From an uncultured Lachnospiraceae bacterium (GTDB lineage Bacteria > Bacillota > Clostridia > Lachnospirales > Lachnospiraceae), in assembly GCA_947176785.1 (NCBI GenBank), contig CAMWSA010000201.1:1-6849 (forward strand): a DNA stretch of 6,849 bases. The letters are read 5' to 3'. This document shows, one piece after another, positions 1-6,512 of this stretch; position 1 is the stretch's first letter; every line of letters begins with the position of its first letter. The notes under the pieces are model-generated. The model had not been told where the DNA came from and made no database searches. It was given only the letters and a program-made list of their open reading frames with translations. Made by a program: the position numbers and the translations under genes.

Positions 1-1
1 G

Positions 2-1477
2 CGGGAGGTGGGGGGGGACTATTGCCGGTATTTTTCCCCACAGGATCCGCATTCGCTGGTTGATGTCCTGGAGCAGGCGGACCGGGAGCAGGCCTACGGG
101 CAGATGCGGGAATCGCTACAGGGTTATAAGGCCATCGGCTGGGATCAGGTGGCGGATCGGATCGGGACAGCCATAAAGGGGTTGTTTAAGGCCGGGAAAT
201 CGCCTGACATATCGGCGGCAGCCAGAGTAAAGCAGATGGTGATACTGTCGGCCAGAGCGGGGGATTTTCTGCGCAGCCTGCCCTTTATAGAGCGGTTTAT
301 GCCTTTTATCAGGGAGATTGTGCTGTGCTGTCCTGATGCCATGGAGGCAGAGGTCAGCAGGGAATACAGGGGAAAGCTGCAGATCCGTTACCTGACGGAC
401 AGCGCGCTTCTGAACGGGTGTGAACTGCCCTCAGACCATGCTGCTCGCAATATTTTCCTGCGGACAAAAGCCATTGCCAATGATATAATTAACCAGGTCT
501 TCATTATGAGTGATGATGACTATCGTCCTCTGAAAGAAATATCTGAAAAAAATTTTTTTAGCAATATGCGGTATCAGGCTTACTACCTGGGAGATCTCAG
601 AAATTGGAAAGGGACGCAGGGAAATCCCACCTCCTTTGATGTCAGTATGTGGAAATGCCGGGACTTTCTTACTGGGCAGGGTTATTCCACCTTTATGTTT
701 GACTCCCATATGCCTCAGGTCATTGACAAGCGCCTGTTTTTGGAGATGCTGGAGCGGTATCCCCAGGTGGCGGAGGGGGCGGCCAGTGAGTGGAGCGGAT
801 ACTTTAACTACCTGATCAGTGAGTATCCGGAGCTGGTGGAACTTCATCCCTATGTGACCATGAATTGGCCGGGGTTCCTGGAGGACTGGAACACGGAGGT
901 CGAAAGGCCGGAATATCTTTTTGAGAATTTTTACGACGTGGTTTACGAGGAGCGGGAGGTATATCGTGGAAGAGGGCGGTTTGTGGGCTTTTCCAGGGAA
1001 TATACGCCGGACATCCCGGAGGAGAACCGACGCAAGGCCGAAATCTGCAGGAACGAGGAGTTACGGCATGGCAGGGAATTGCTGTTTCATCATAAGTGGC
1101 AGCAGTGCTATCAAAAACAGTGTGGAAGGGAACCGGTATTTGCCGTCTGCGACTGTGAGGGGGAACTGGCGCTGCGCACGCCTGCGGTTATGCCCATGTT
1201 AAGGGGAGGGTTCCTGCGCATGGATTTTCGGGTGATGCTGCCGGACACCCTGCGTCAAAACCTGCAGTGGCAGCTGACCTGGACGGTATGGGACGAGGGA
1301 GGCCGAGCGGCAGGCATGGGTTCTTCCAGATTTCAGGGGACAGACAGGGACTTCCAGGTGTTGCTGATGGCACCGGAGGGGGCCGGAAAGTATCGGATAG
1401 AGTGGAATCTCTATGCGGGATCACAGATGATAGCACATCCAATGGAACTTGAGATAATTGAAACAGAGGAACTATAA
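2..1477 (+). CDS. Multidomain glycosyltransferase, C-terminal part (GT4 end + Stealth-like domain + Ig-like domain), cut by left edge
   Basis: The reading frame is open from base 2, so the gene begins outside the window; the GTG at 8 is an internal Val codon. Residues are numbered with that Val as 1. Residues 1-60 match the end of a GT4 (GT-B fold) glycosyltransferase: an (R)EVGGD..YFSPQDP segment that normally binds the nucleotide-sugar donor, then helices and a GWDQVADRI stretch like the usual 'sW..~a..' ending. A short linker leads to a second domain (about 75-320) containing LRSLPFIERFMPFIREIVL, LPSDH..RN, the acidic motif DDDY at 169-172 and HMPQ at 234-237. That order resembles Stealth-type sugar-phosphate transferases or a GT-A fold, but only remotely. 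Residues about 375-485 are beta-rich and end in APEGAGKYRIEWNLY, typical of Ig-like domains attached to glycosyltransferases. No signal peptide or membrane segment is seen in this part, so a cytoplasmic role in polysaccharide synthesis is likely. The GT4 call is firm, the middle-domain family uncertain, and the sugar substrate unknown. Confidence 0.8.
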   Translation, partial: REVGGDYCRYFSPQDPHSLVDVLEQADREQAYGQMRESLQGYKAIGWDQVADRIGTAIKGLFKAGKSPDISAAARVKQMVILSARAGDFLRSLPFIERFMPFIREIVLCCPDAMEAEVSREYRGKLQIRYLTDSALLNGCELPSDHAARNIFLRTKAIANDIINQVFIMSDDDYRPLKEISEKNFFSNMRYQAYYLGDLRNWKGTQGNPTSFDVSMWKCRDFLTGQGYSTFMFDSHMPQVIDKRLFLEMLERYPQVAEGAASEWSGYFNYLISEYPELVELHPYVTMNWPGFLEDWNTEVERPEYLFENFYDVVYEEREVYRGRGRFVGFSREYTPDIPEENRRKAEICRNEELRHGRELLFHHKWQQCYQKQCGREPVFAVCDCEGELALRTPAVMPMLRGGFLRMDFRVMLPDTLRQNLQWQLTWTVWDEGGRAAGMGSSRFQGTDRDFQVLLMAPEGAGKYRIEWNLYAGSQMIAHPMELEIIETEEL

Positions 1478-1478
1478 A

Positions 1479-1507
1479 CGCATCCGGGCACCGGGAGTGC
1501 GGATGCG
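1479..1507 (+). terminator. Possible weak intrinsic terminator or attenuator hairpin
   Basis: Directly after the TAA of the glycosyltransferase gene, CGCATCC (1479-1485) pairs with GGATGCG (1501-1507). After a two-base bulge the stem continues with GCAC (1488-1491) against GTGC (1497-1500) around a CGGGA loop. The sequence after it is GGTCTTTAAAT, a poor U-tract, so termination would be partial at best. It lies in the 56-base gap before the glucosaminidase gene, where no promoter is evident, which suggests read-through with attenuation rather than a hard stop. Confidence 0.45.
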
Positions 1508-1519
1508 GGTCTTTAAATC

Positions 1520-1525
1520 AGGAGG
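1520..1525 (+). promoter_or_regulatory. Ribosome binding site of the glucosaminidase gene
   Basis: A perfect AGGAGG lies 8 bases upstream of the ATG at 1534. It fixes that ATG, which opens a signal peptide, as the start. Confidence 0.85.
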
Positions 1526-1533
1526 AGTGACGG

Positions 1534-3723
1534 ATGAAAAAAAAGGCAATCAGATATATTACCATAGGTATGGCCTGTGCAATGACGGTATGCGGCAGTC
1601 CGCTGCCTGCCCTGCAGGCCATGGAAGCGCAGGACATAACGGCCGTAACAACGGAGCCGGATGAAGAGGAGGCGGTAAGCCCCCGGTATGAGGCTCCGCA
1701 CCAGGAACAGATCCGACAGGCTGCAAAGGTGTTGGAGCAGTTGGCTGCAGAGAGAGAGATTGTGGCCACTCTGTATCGTATGGACCAGTATCCTCTCTCG
1801 AACACTGCCGGATATGTGGAGAGCGGCATGACAGAGATCCCCTCCGGAGGCCAGGTGATGATCGAGAGTGTAGAACTGCAGGACGGAGCAATATGGTTTC
1901 TGGTGAGTTATGCACAGGAGGAGCAGACCTACCGGGGCTATGTGTTGGGGGATTGCCTGATCAGCACTGACAGCCGTTTCCTGGACTGGCAGCAGGAGTA
2001 CCTCTCGGGAATTCTCACGGATGTGGGGACGGGCCTGGAAGAGGAAATACCGGTGAGGGCGGCGGATGATATATTGGCCTTTCCTGAGTCTTACCGTTCC
2101 TACCTGTACCAGTTGAAAAGCCAGCATCCAAACTGGGTGTTTGTGCCCATGAACACCAATATAGAGTGGAGTACAGTCATTACGGAGGAGATGCGGGGGG
2201 ACCGCAGCTGGGTGCATTCATCCAAGCCTGCGGCCTGGAAGGGAGAGCAGAGATCCCCGGGCTGGTATCTGGCCACCAGGGAGGCCGTGGAATACTGTGT
2301 CGATCCCCGCAATTTCCTGAACGAGAAATATATTTTCATGTTTGAACAGCTGACCTACAACGGCAATTACCATACCGTGCAGGGCGTGCAGAATATCATA
2401 CAGAATTCCTTTATGAGAGGGGAGATTCCCGGCGAGGGGATTTCCTACTCACAGTATTTCTTTAATCTGGGGCAAGGTATGGGAGTAAGCCCTTTCCATC
2501 TGGCGTCCAGGGTGTACCAGGAGCAGGGAGTCAACGGAACCTCATCCCTGATTTCCGGCACATATCCGGGATATGTGGGCTACTACAATTATTATAATAT
2601 AAGCGCCTCAGGAACCACGGATCAGCAAGTCATTGAATCGGGCCTTAAATATGCCCAGAGCAAGGGCTGGAATACCCGCTGCAAATCCATTGCGGGCGGA
2701 GCGGAGTTTATCTCCAAAAACTATATTTTAAAGGGGCAGGATACCCTGTATCTGCAAAAATTTGATGTGGACAGTTCCTACAATGGTGTGTTTTCACATC
2801 AATACATGCAGAATATCACAGCTCCCATGACAGAGGGAACAACCACCAGGGCGGCTTATGAGAGGGCCGGCGCGCTGAATAATATGTTTGTTTTCAAGAT
2901 TCCGGTATACAGGAACATGCCTGCTTCCGCCTGTCCGGAGCCGGGTTCGTCCCAGACACTGAATCCTACGCCGGAGCAGGAGAAGCAGCTGAAAGCGTTC
3001 ATTGTCAGGTTATATCTGGATGCGCTGGGCAGGAAGTCCTATGCGGATTCGGAGGTAGATTTCTGGTATCAGGAGCTTATCAGCAGGAAAAAGAATGGCG
3101 CGGACGTAGCGATGGGATTTTTCTTCAGTAATGAGTTTAAAGAAAAGGGCCTGTCCGATGAGGAGTATGTAAATATACTTTATCGGGTAATGTTTAACAG
3201 AAATGCGGATAAGGCAGGCAAGGAAACCTGGCTGCGGAAATTGGAACTGGGTATGAGCAGGGAGGCGATCTATGCGGGATTTGCCAATTCCTCGGAATTT
3301 TCAACGGTATGCGCCAGCTATGGAGTGGAGAGGGGCACAATTACCTGGGATGCATATCGTGACCAAAACGAAGGGGTGACGGCTTTTGTTACCAGATTAT
3401 ACAATAAGGCACTTGGCAGAAACGGGGATGACGAGGGTATGGAGACCTGGTGCCGTGTAATCCTGCGTCAGGAGAAATCGGTGGAAAATGTGGCAAAGGA
3501 CTTTATATTCTCTCGAGAATTTTTGGCAAAGAACTTAAGTGATGAGGAGTATTGCAAGGTATTGTATAGAACTTTTCTTGACAGAGAATATGATGTGGAC
3601 GGCCTTTATACCTGGACACAAAGACTTAAGGCGGGGGATTCCCGTGAGAATGTTTTTTATGGGTTTGCCAGAAGCAGGGAATTTTATGAGATTATGAGCA
3701 GGTATGGCATAGAGCCATATTGA
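1534..3723 (+). CDS. Secreted GH73-type beta-N-acetylglucosaminidase with SH3-like region and DUF4214 repeats
   Basis: This 729-residue exported protein probably hydrolyses the GlcNAc-MurNAc backbone of peptidoglycan as an autolysin. The N-terminus (MKKKAIRYITIGMACAMTV..., cleavage probably near residue 29-32) is a signal peptide followed by an acidic stretch. Residues about 74-145 look like an SH3-type beta region. Residues about 185-460 are the glucosaminidase domain: YLYQLKSQHPNWVF, then WY.ATREAVEYCVDPRNFLNE, then FHLASRVYQEQG, where E330 fits the catalytic Glu of GH73, then YNYYNISA. After a Pro-rich linker (465-482) come four DUF4214-like helical units at about 487-540, 543-597, 616-668 and 671-725, marked by RLYLDALGR / ILYRVMFNR / RLYNKALGR / VLYRTFLDR. 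The first pair is repeated as a second pair about 128 residues later. The start is set by AGGAGG at 1520. The gene probably belongs to one transcript with the downstream protease. The catalytic class is solid; the role of the repeats, perhaps wall or glycan attachment, is inference. Confidence 0.88.
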   Translation: MKKKAIRYITIGMACAMTVCGSPLPALQAMEAQDITAVTTEPDEEEAVSPRYEAPHQEQIRQAAKVLEQLAAEREIVATLYRMDQYPLSNTAGYVESGMTEIPSGGQVMIESVELQDGAIWFLVSYAQEEQTYRGYVLGDCLISTDSRFLDWQQEYLSGILTDVGTGLEEEIPVRAADDILAFPESYRSYLYQLKSQHPNWVFVPMNTNIEWSTVITEEMRGDRSWVHSSKPAAWKGEQRSPGWYLATREAVEYCVDPRNFLNEKYIFMFEQLTYNGNYHTVQGVQNIIQNSFMRGEIPGEGISYSQYFFNLGQGMGVSPFHLASRVYQEQGVNGTSSLISGTYPGYVGYYNYYNISASGTTDQQVIESGLKYAQSKGWNTRCKSIAGGAEFISKNYILKGQDTLYLQKFDVDSSYNGVFSHQYMQNITAPMTEGTTTRAAYERAGALNNMFVFKIPVYRNMPASACPEPGSSQTLNPTPEQEKQLKAFIVRLYLDALGRKSYADSEVDFWYQELISRKKNGADVAMGFFFSNEFKEKGLSDEEYVNILYRVMFNRNADKAGKETWLRKLELGMSREAIYAGFANSSEFSTVCASYGVERGTITWDAYRDQNEGVTAFVTRLYNKALGRNGDDEGMETWCRVILRQEKSVENVAKDFIFSREFLAKNLSDEEYCKVLYRTFLDREYDVDGLYTWTQRLKAGDSRENVFYGFARSREFYEIMSRYGIEPY
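2983..3708 (+). repeat. Region encoding four DUF4214-like units, arranged as a duplicated pair
   Basis: Protein-level repeat within the glucosaminidase. Each unit of about 55 residues has the pattern L-Y-x-x-x-L-x-R, then a Trp about 15 residues on, then G-F/F-I-x-S-x-E-F. Two-unit blocks recur at about 384 bases: the LSDEEY segment starting near 3151 reappears near 3535. DNA similarity between the copies is moderate, so this is an old duplication rather than a fresh tandem repeat. Confidence 0.75.
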
Positions 3724-3735
3724 TGATCGGTACGC

Positions 3736-3767
3736 AGCTACAGTCTGGCCCAGGCCAGACTGTAGCT
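3736..3767. repeat. Perfect 15-bp inverted repeat (hairpin) between glucosaminidase and protease genes
   Basis: The arm AGCTACAGTCTGGCC (3736-3750) is the exact reverse complement of GGCCAGACTGTAGCT (3753-3767), separated by CA. In RNA this would give a roughly 14-bp stem with a CCAG tetraloop. Neither side carries a T-tract, so it does not look like an ordinary intrinsic terminator. It fills most of the 68 bases between the glucosaminidase stop and the preferred protease start, and its 3' arm ends just before the protease ribosome binding site. Confidence 0.9.
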
Positions 3768-3774
3768 ATGCAGG

Positions 3775-3786
3775 AAAGAGGTAAGG
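3775..3786 (+). promoter_or_regulatory. Ribosome binding region that decides the protease start
   Basis: AAAGAGG ends at 3781, 10 bases before the ATG at 3792, and an AAGG lies at 3783-3786. This supports ATG 3792 over the in-frame TTG 3720 and ATG 3723, because the signal peptide begins exactly at 3792. Confidence 0.65.
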
Positions 3787-3791
3787 CTTAC

Positions 3792-5714
3792 ATGAGAAGA
3801 GCAGGGGTATTGGGCTTTGTACTGCTGATGCTGGGTCTTTGGATACCCATGGCTGTAAACGCGGAGGAACCGGATTATATTCTGGGAAGAGCCATGACTG
3901 ATGAAGAAATTGCTGCCGTGGAAGAAGCTGTCCTGCCCTATGCCGGGCAGGGCGGATATCTGGAGGAGGACGAGCCGGAACTGTATGAGATCCAGACAGA
4001 GCCGAATGATGCGGGGGAGTCGTCTCCATTTCTCTCTCACTATGATCTGAGGCAGCAGGGGGTATACCTGCAGGTCAAGCAGCAGAGATACGGAGATTGC
4101 TGGGCATTTGCCACTATGGATATGCTGCAGATCGGCGCGCAGCTTCGGGGAATTCCCGGAGCGGAGGATTTATCGGAACGCCATCTGGTATATTACACAT
4201 ATCATTCTGTATTTGGAAACCGCGGCCAGCAGATGGGGGAAGGCACCCGGTTTATGGATAGCGGAAATGCCGAAAAATGTTTTGTGTATGGTGGAAAATA
4301 TGACTATGCCATCCGCACCCTGGGAGCTTACGTGGGGGCAGCCAAAGAAAATGAATATCCATATGAGCAGGCAAGGGAGGCATTGCCGGACAGTGTCAGC
4401 GCCGCCTACGAAGGGGCGGCGCTGAGACTCAAAGGCGCGTATATTATCAACGCGAATGACCGCGGCGCGGTAAAGGAAAAAATATTGGAATATGGATCAG
4501 TAGGGATTACATATTGCAGCAGCCTGGAATACTATAATTATCACACGGCCGCTCAGTATTGTCCTTTGCCGGCCAGGGCAGACCATGCGGTGGTTATTAT
4601 TGGATGGGACGATTCGTATTCCAGGGATAATTTCAAAGAAAAGCCATCAAGTGACGGAGCATGGCTGGTAAAGAATTCCTGGGGAACTGTTTTTGGGATA
4701 GAGGGATACTTCTGGCTGTCCTACGAAGATGCGTCCATTGGCGGCAGGGCTTATGCGTTGGAGGTTACAGGAACCGATACTTATAAACATATTTATCAGT
4801 GTGACAATACGCTTCTGGATGACCAGATTACCGGAGAGGGCACTCTTTTGGTGGCAAACAGCTATGTGTTGGGAGAGGGCGGCGAGTTTTGGGAAAAACC
4901 GGAGGCTGTTTCCGTTATGGTTCCCACGGGCAACATGCAGTATTCGCTTAATATATATCAGGAAAGCGGTGAGAGCCTAAGCGGGAATCCGGAACAAGGG
5001 ATGCCCCTGCTTGCGGCTCCGGTATCCGGCCGGTTTGCGTCACCGGGACTTTACACCATAGAACTTGATGAGGAGATACAGCTGCCCCCTGGCAGCAGGA
5101 TTTATATTGTACTGCAGCTATTGGGTGAGCGTCCCGCAATTTACACGGATGCTACGAGAACGAGTATGTATACTGTCTGCAATTCTGTGGGAGGGGAAGG
5201 CGTAAGTTATTATAAAGCCGGAGACACATGGATAGACTTTGGATCAGCGGAAAATAAGAATTTCAGAATAAAGTTATTCACAAGCGACGGAAAGAGTGTA
5301 AATGCAATAGGGGATATATATCAGCAATACTTGGAAATTGATAACGCCCATGAAGCAGTCGCCTTTCTGTATGATCAGCTTTTGTACAGAGCGGGGGAGG
5401 CGGATGGGATTGCTTTTTGGGTGGAGCGAAGTCAGAGCAGTGAGCCCATAGAGATATTGGAGGGGTTCCTGTTTTCGGACGAGTACCGCCGGAAAAACCC
5501 AGAGCAGAATCCCTGGCTGCTTTTGACACAGGCAGTCCAGACAGAGTATTCTATAGATGTGAGAGTCATATCTGCGCTGTATGATGAAATTCTTGGAAGA
5601 CCCTATGACTTGCCAGGGTTCTTAAGCTGGGCGGAGGCAATGGAAAGAGGGATGGAACTGAGTGAGGTGAGGAAAGGATTTTTAGAATCCACAGAATATC
5701 GTAATTTGCATTAA
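3792..5714 (+). CDS. Secreted C1A papain-like cysteine protease with lectin-like domain and DUF4214 units
   Basis: Read from ATG 3792 the product has 640 residues and begins with a clean signal peptide (MRRAGVLGFVLLMLGLW...AVNA, cleavage near 24/25). The frame is open upstream to 3720, but that stretch (LQSGPGQTV) is hydrophilic and encoded by the inverted repeat. After a short acidic N-terminal segment, residues about 80-320 form a papain-type domain. Q97 is the oxyanion Gln, C103 the nucleophile in GDCWAF, H265 lies in DHAVVIIGWDD, and N295 in WLVKNSWG; all catalytic residues are present. No classical I29 inhibitor propeptide is seen. Residues about 325-497 are beta-rich and match the lectin-like domain that often follows C1 peptidases in Bacillota. 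Two DUF4214-like units follow, at about 519-570 and 589-640 (FLYDQLLYR, ALYDEILGR). Secreted proteolysis at the cell surface is likely; the substrate is unknown. The modules it shares with the preceding glucosaminidase suggest a common location or partner. Confidence 0.88.
   Translation: MRRAGVLGFVLLMLGLWIPMAVNAEEPDYILGRAMTDEEIAAVEEAVLPYAGQGGYLEEDEPELYEIQTEPNDAGESSPFLSHYDLRQQGVYLQVKQQRYGDCWAFATMDMLQIGAQLRGIPGAEDLSERHLVYYTYHSVFGNRGQQMGEGTRFMDSGNAEKCFVYGGKYDYAIRTLGAYVGAAKENEYPYEQAREALPDSVSAAYEGAALRLKGAYIINANDRGAVKEKILEYGSVGITYCSSLEYYNYHTAAQYCPLPARADHAVVIIGWDDSYSRDNFKEKPSSDGAWLVKNSWGTVFGIEGYFWLSYEDASIGGRAYALEVTGTDTYKHIYQCDNTLLDDQITGEGTLLVANSYVLGEGGEFWEKPEAVSVMVPTGNMQYSLNIYQESGESLSGNPEQGMPLLAAPVSGRFASPGLYTIELDEEIQLPPGSRIYIVLQLLGERPAIYTDATRTSMYTVCNSVGGEGVSYYKAGDTWIDFGSAENKNFRIKLFTSDGKSVNAIGDIYQQYLEIDNAHEAVAFLYDQLLYRAGEADGIAFWVERSQSSEPIEILEGFLFSDEYRRKNPEQNPWLLLTQAVQTEYSIDVRVISALYDEILGRPYDLPGFLSWAEAMERGMELSEVRKGFLESTEYRNLH
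4392..4429 (+). repeat. GC-rich inverted repeat inside the protease coding sequence
   Basis: TCAGCGCCGCC (4396-4406) is the exact reverse complement of GGCGGCGCTGA (4415-4425) around an 8-base loop. After one G-G mismatch the stem extends by three more pairs (4392-4394 with 4427-4429). It codes for a linker-like Ala-rich stretch between catalytic Cys and His, and no T-tract follows. Confidence 0.7.
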
Positions 5715-5752
5715 CCTTCAATGGATTTGTCCAAAAGATTTTTCGTATTTGG

Positions 5753-5781
5753 TTGTCAAATTTTCAGTAACCTGTTATAAT
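5753..5781 (+). promoter_or_regulatory. Sigma-A promoter with extended -10 for the GT2-GtrA unit
   Basis: The -35 box TTGTCA (5753-5758) and -10 box TATAAT (5776-5781) are separated by 17 bases, and a TG at 5773-5774 gives an extended -10. Transcription would begin near 5787-5789, leaving a leader of roughly 32 bases before the TTG start. The AT-rich gap (5715-5819) also holds the end of the protease transcript, in which I see no convincing terminator. Confidence 0.85.
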
Positions 5782-5803
5782 CGACATAGTTTACATACAT
5801 CTG

Positions 5804-5810
5804 AAGGAGG
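5804..5810 (+). promoter_or_regulatory. Ribosome binding site deciding the TTG start of the GT2 gene
   Basis: AAGGAGG ends 9 bases before the TTG at 5820. No ATG or GTG in this frame lies at a suitable distance, so the strong site supports TTG initiation. Confidence 0.8.
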
Positions 5811-5819
5811 AAAAATACA

Positions 5820-6512
5820 TTGAGTTCTGGTGAGAAAGTCCTATCCATAGTGATACCCTGCTACAACGAGGAGAACAACATCCTGGCTCTGGTGAACAAG
5901 GTCCTGGAGTCTCCCATAAAAAATAAAGAGATTATCGTAGTAGATGACTGCTCCAAAGACGGCACCCGCAAGGTGCTGGAGGAGCAGGTAAGGCCCCTGG
6001 TCAGCAGGATCATCTATCATGAAGTAAACGGCGGCAAGGGCGCGGCCCTGCGGACCGGCTTCCAGGCGGCCACCGGGGATGTGGTTATCATTCAGGATGC
6101 CGACCTGGAGTATGACCCGATGGAGTATCCCCAGGTAGTGAACCCCATCTTTGAGGGGAGGGCGGAGGTAGTGTACGGCTCCCGGTTCCTGAACCAGAAA
6201 CGGAAGGGCTACCTGGCCAACAGACTGGCCAACTGGGCGCTTACCACCTTCTCCAACCTGTTCACGCACCAGAAGCTCACGGATATGGAGACCTGCTACA
6301 AAGCCTTTCGCAGGGAAGTTATTCAATCTGTCAATATCGAGGAGAACCGCTTTGGCTTTGAGCCGGAGATCACCGCGAAGCTCTCCAAAATGAAAATCAA
6401 GATACAGGAGGTTCCCATATCCTATTATCCCCGCACCAACGAGGAGGGCAAGAAAATCGGTTTTAAGGATGGCGTTCGCGCGATCTATGTGATTTGGAGA
6501 TACCGCAAATGA
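5820..6512 (+). CDS. GT2 family glycosyltransferase, DPM1/GtrB-like (polyprenyl-phosphate sugar synthase type)
   Basis: This 230-residue protein probably transfers a sugar from a nucleotide donor to undecaprenyl phosphate at the inner face of the membrane. The GT-A fold is clear from IVIPCYNEENNI at the N-terminus, VVDDCSKDGT (40-49), VNGGKGAALRTG (69-80), the metal-binding DAD at 93-95 in IIQDADLEYDP, YGSRF (119-123) and TDMETCYKAF (154-163). The C-terminal FGFEPEITAKL and PISYYPR are typical of the dolichyl-phosphate mannose synthase-like subgroup. Unlike many GtrB proteins it has no C-terminal membrane helices, so it is of the short, soluble or peripheral type. The start is TTG with AAGGAGG at 5804. 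Its stop overlaps the start of a GtrA-like gene (ATGA), the usual partner. The codons favour G/C in third position more than in the preceding protease gene. The sugar cannot be told from the sequence. Confidence 0.9.
   Translation: MSSGEKVLSIVIPCYNEENNILALVNKVLESPIKNKEIIVVDDCSKDGTRKVLEEQVRPLVSRIIYHEVNGGKGAALRTGFQAATGDVVIIQDADLEYDPMEYPQVVNPIFEGRAEVVYGSRFLNQKRKGYLANRLANWALTTFSNLFTHQKLTDMETCYKAFRREVIQSVNIEENRFGFEPEITAKLSKMKIKIQEVPISYYPRTNEEGKKIGFKDGVRAIYVIWRYRK

Noticed and set aside
8..10. GTG at 8 preceded by GGGAGG as the start of the first gene
   Set aside because: The frame is open to base 2 and reads (R)EVGGD, the conserved interior of a GT4 domain, so the gene is cut by the window edge.
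1513..2217. Long open frame on the minus strand opposite the glucosaminidase gene
   Set aside because: The translation has no recognisable domain, no sensible ribosome binding site, and lies wholly opposite a well-supported gene.
3736..3767. Inverted repeat as an intrinsic terminator
   Set aside because: No T-tract follows on either strand: it is followed by ATGCAGG on + and CGTACC-type sequence on the other side.
3720..3791. TTG 3720 or ATG 3723 as the protease start, overlapping the upstream stop
   Set aside because: It would put 23-24 hydrophilic residues before the signal peptide and translate the inverted repeat. ATG 3792 has a ribosome binding site and begins a normal signal peptide.
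5523..5552. TTGACA with TATTCT 18 bases downstream, inside the protease gene, as an internal promoter
   Set aside because: The -10 matches only 4 of 6 bases, it lies in conserved coding sequence, and a much better promoter is present at 5753-5781.
5715..5752. Terminator after the protease gene
   Set aside because: Only 4-5 bp AT-rich stems can be drawn (for example TGGA/TCCA), so no convincing terminator can be called.
5841..6326. Minus-strand open frame opposite the GT2 gene
   Set aside because: It is a shadow of a GC-rich coding sequence with conserved GT2 motifs on the + strand.
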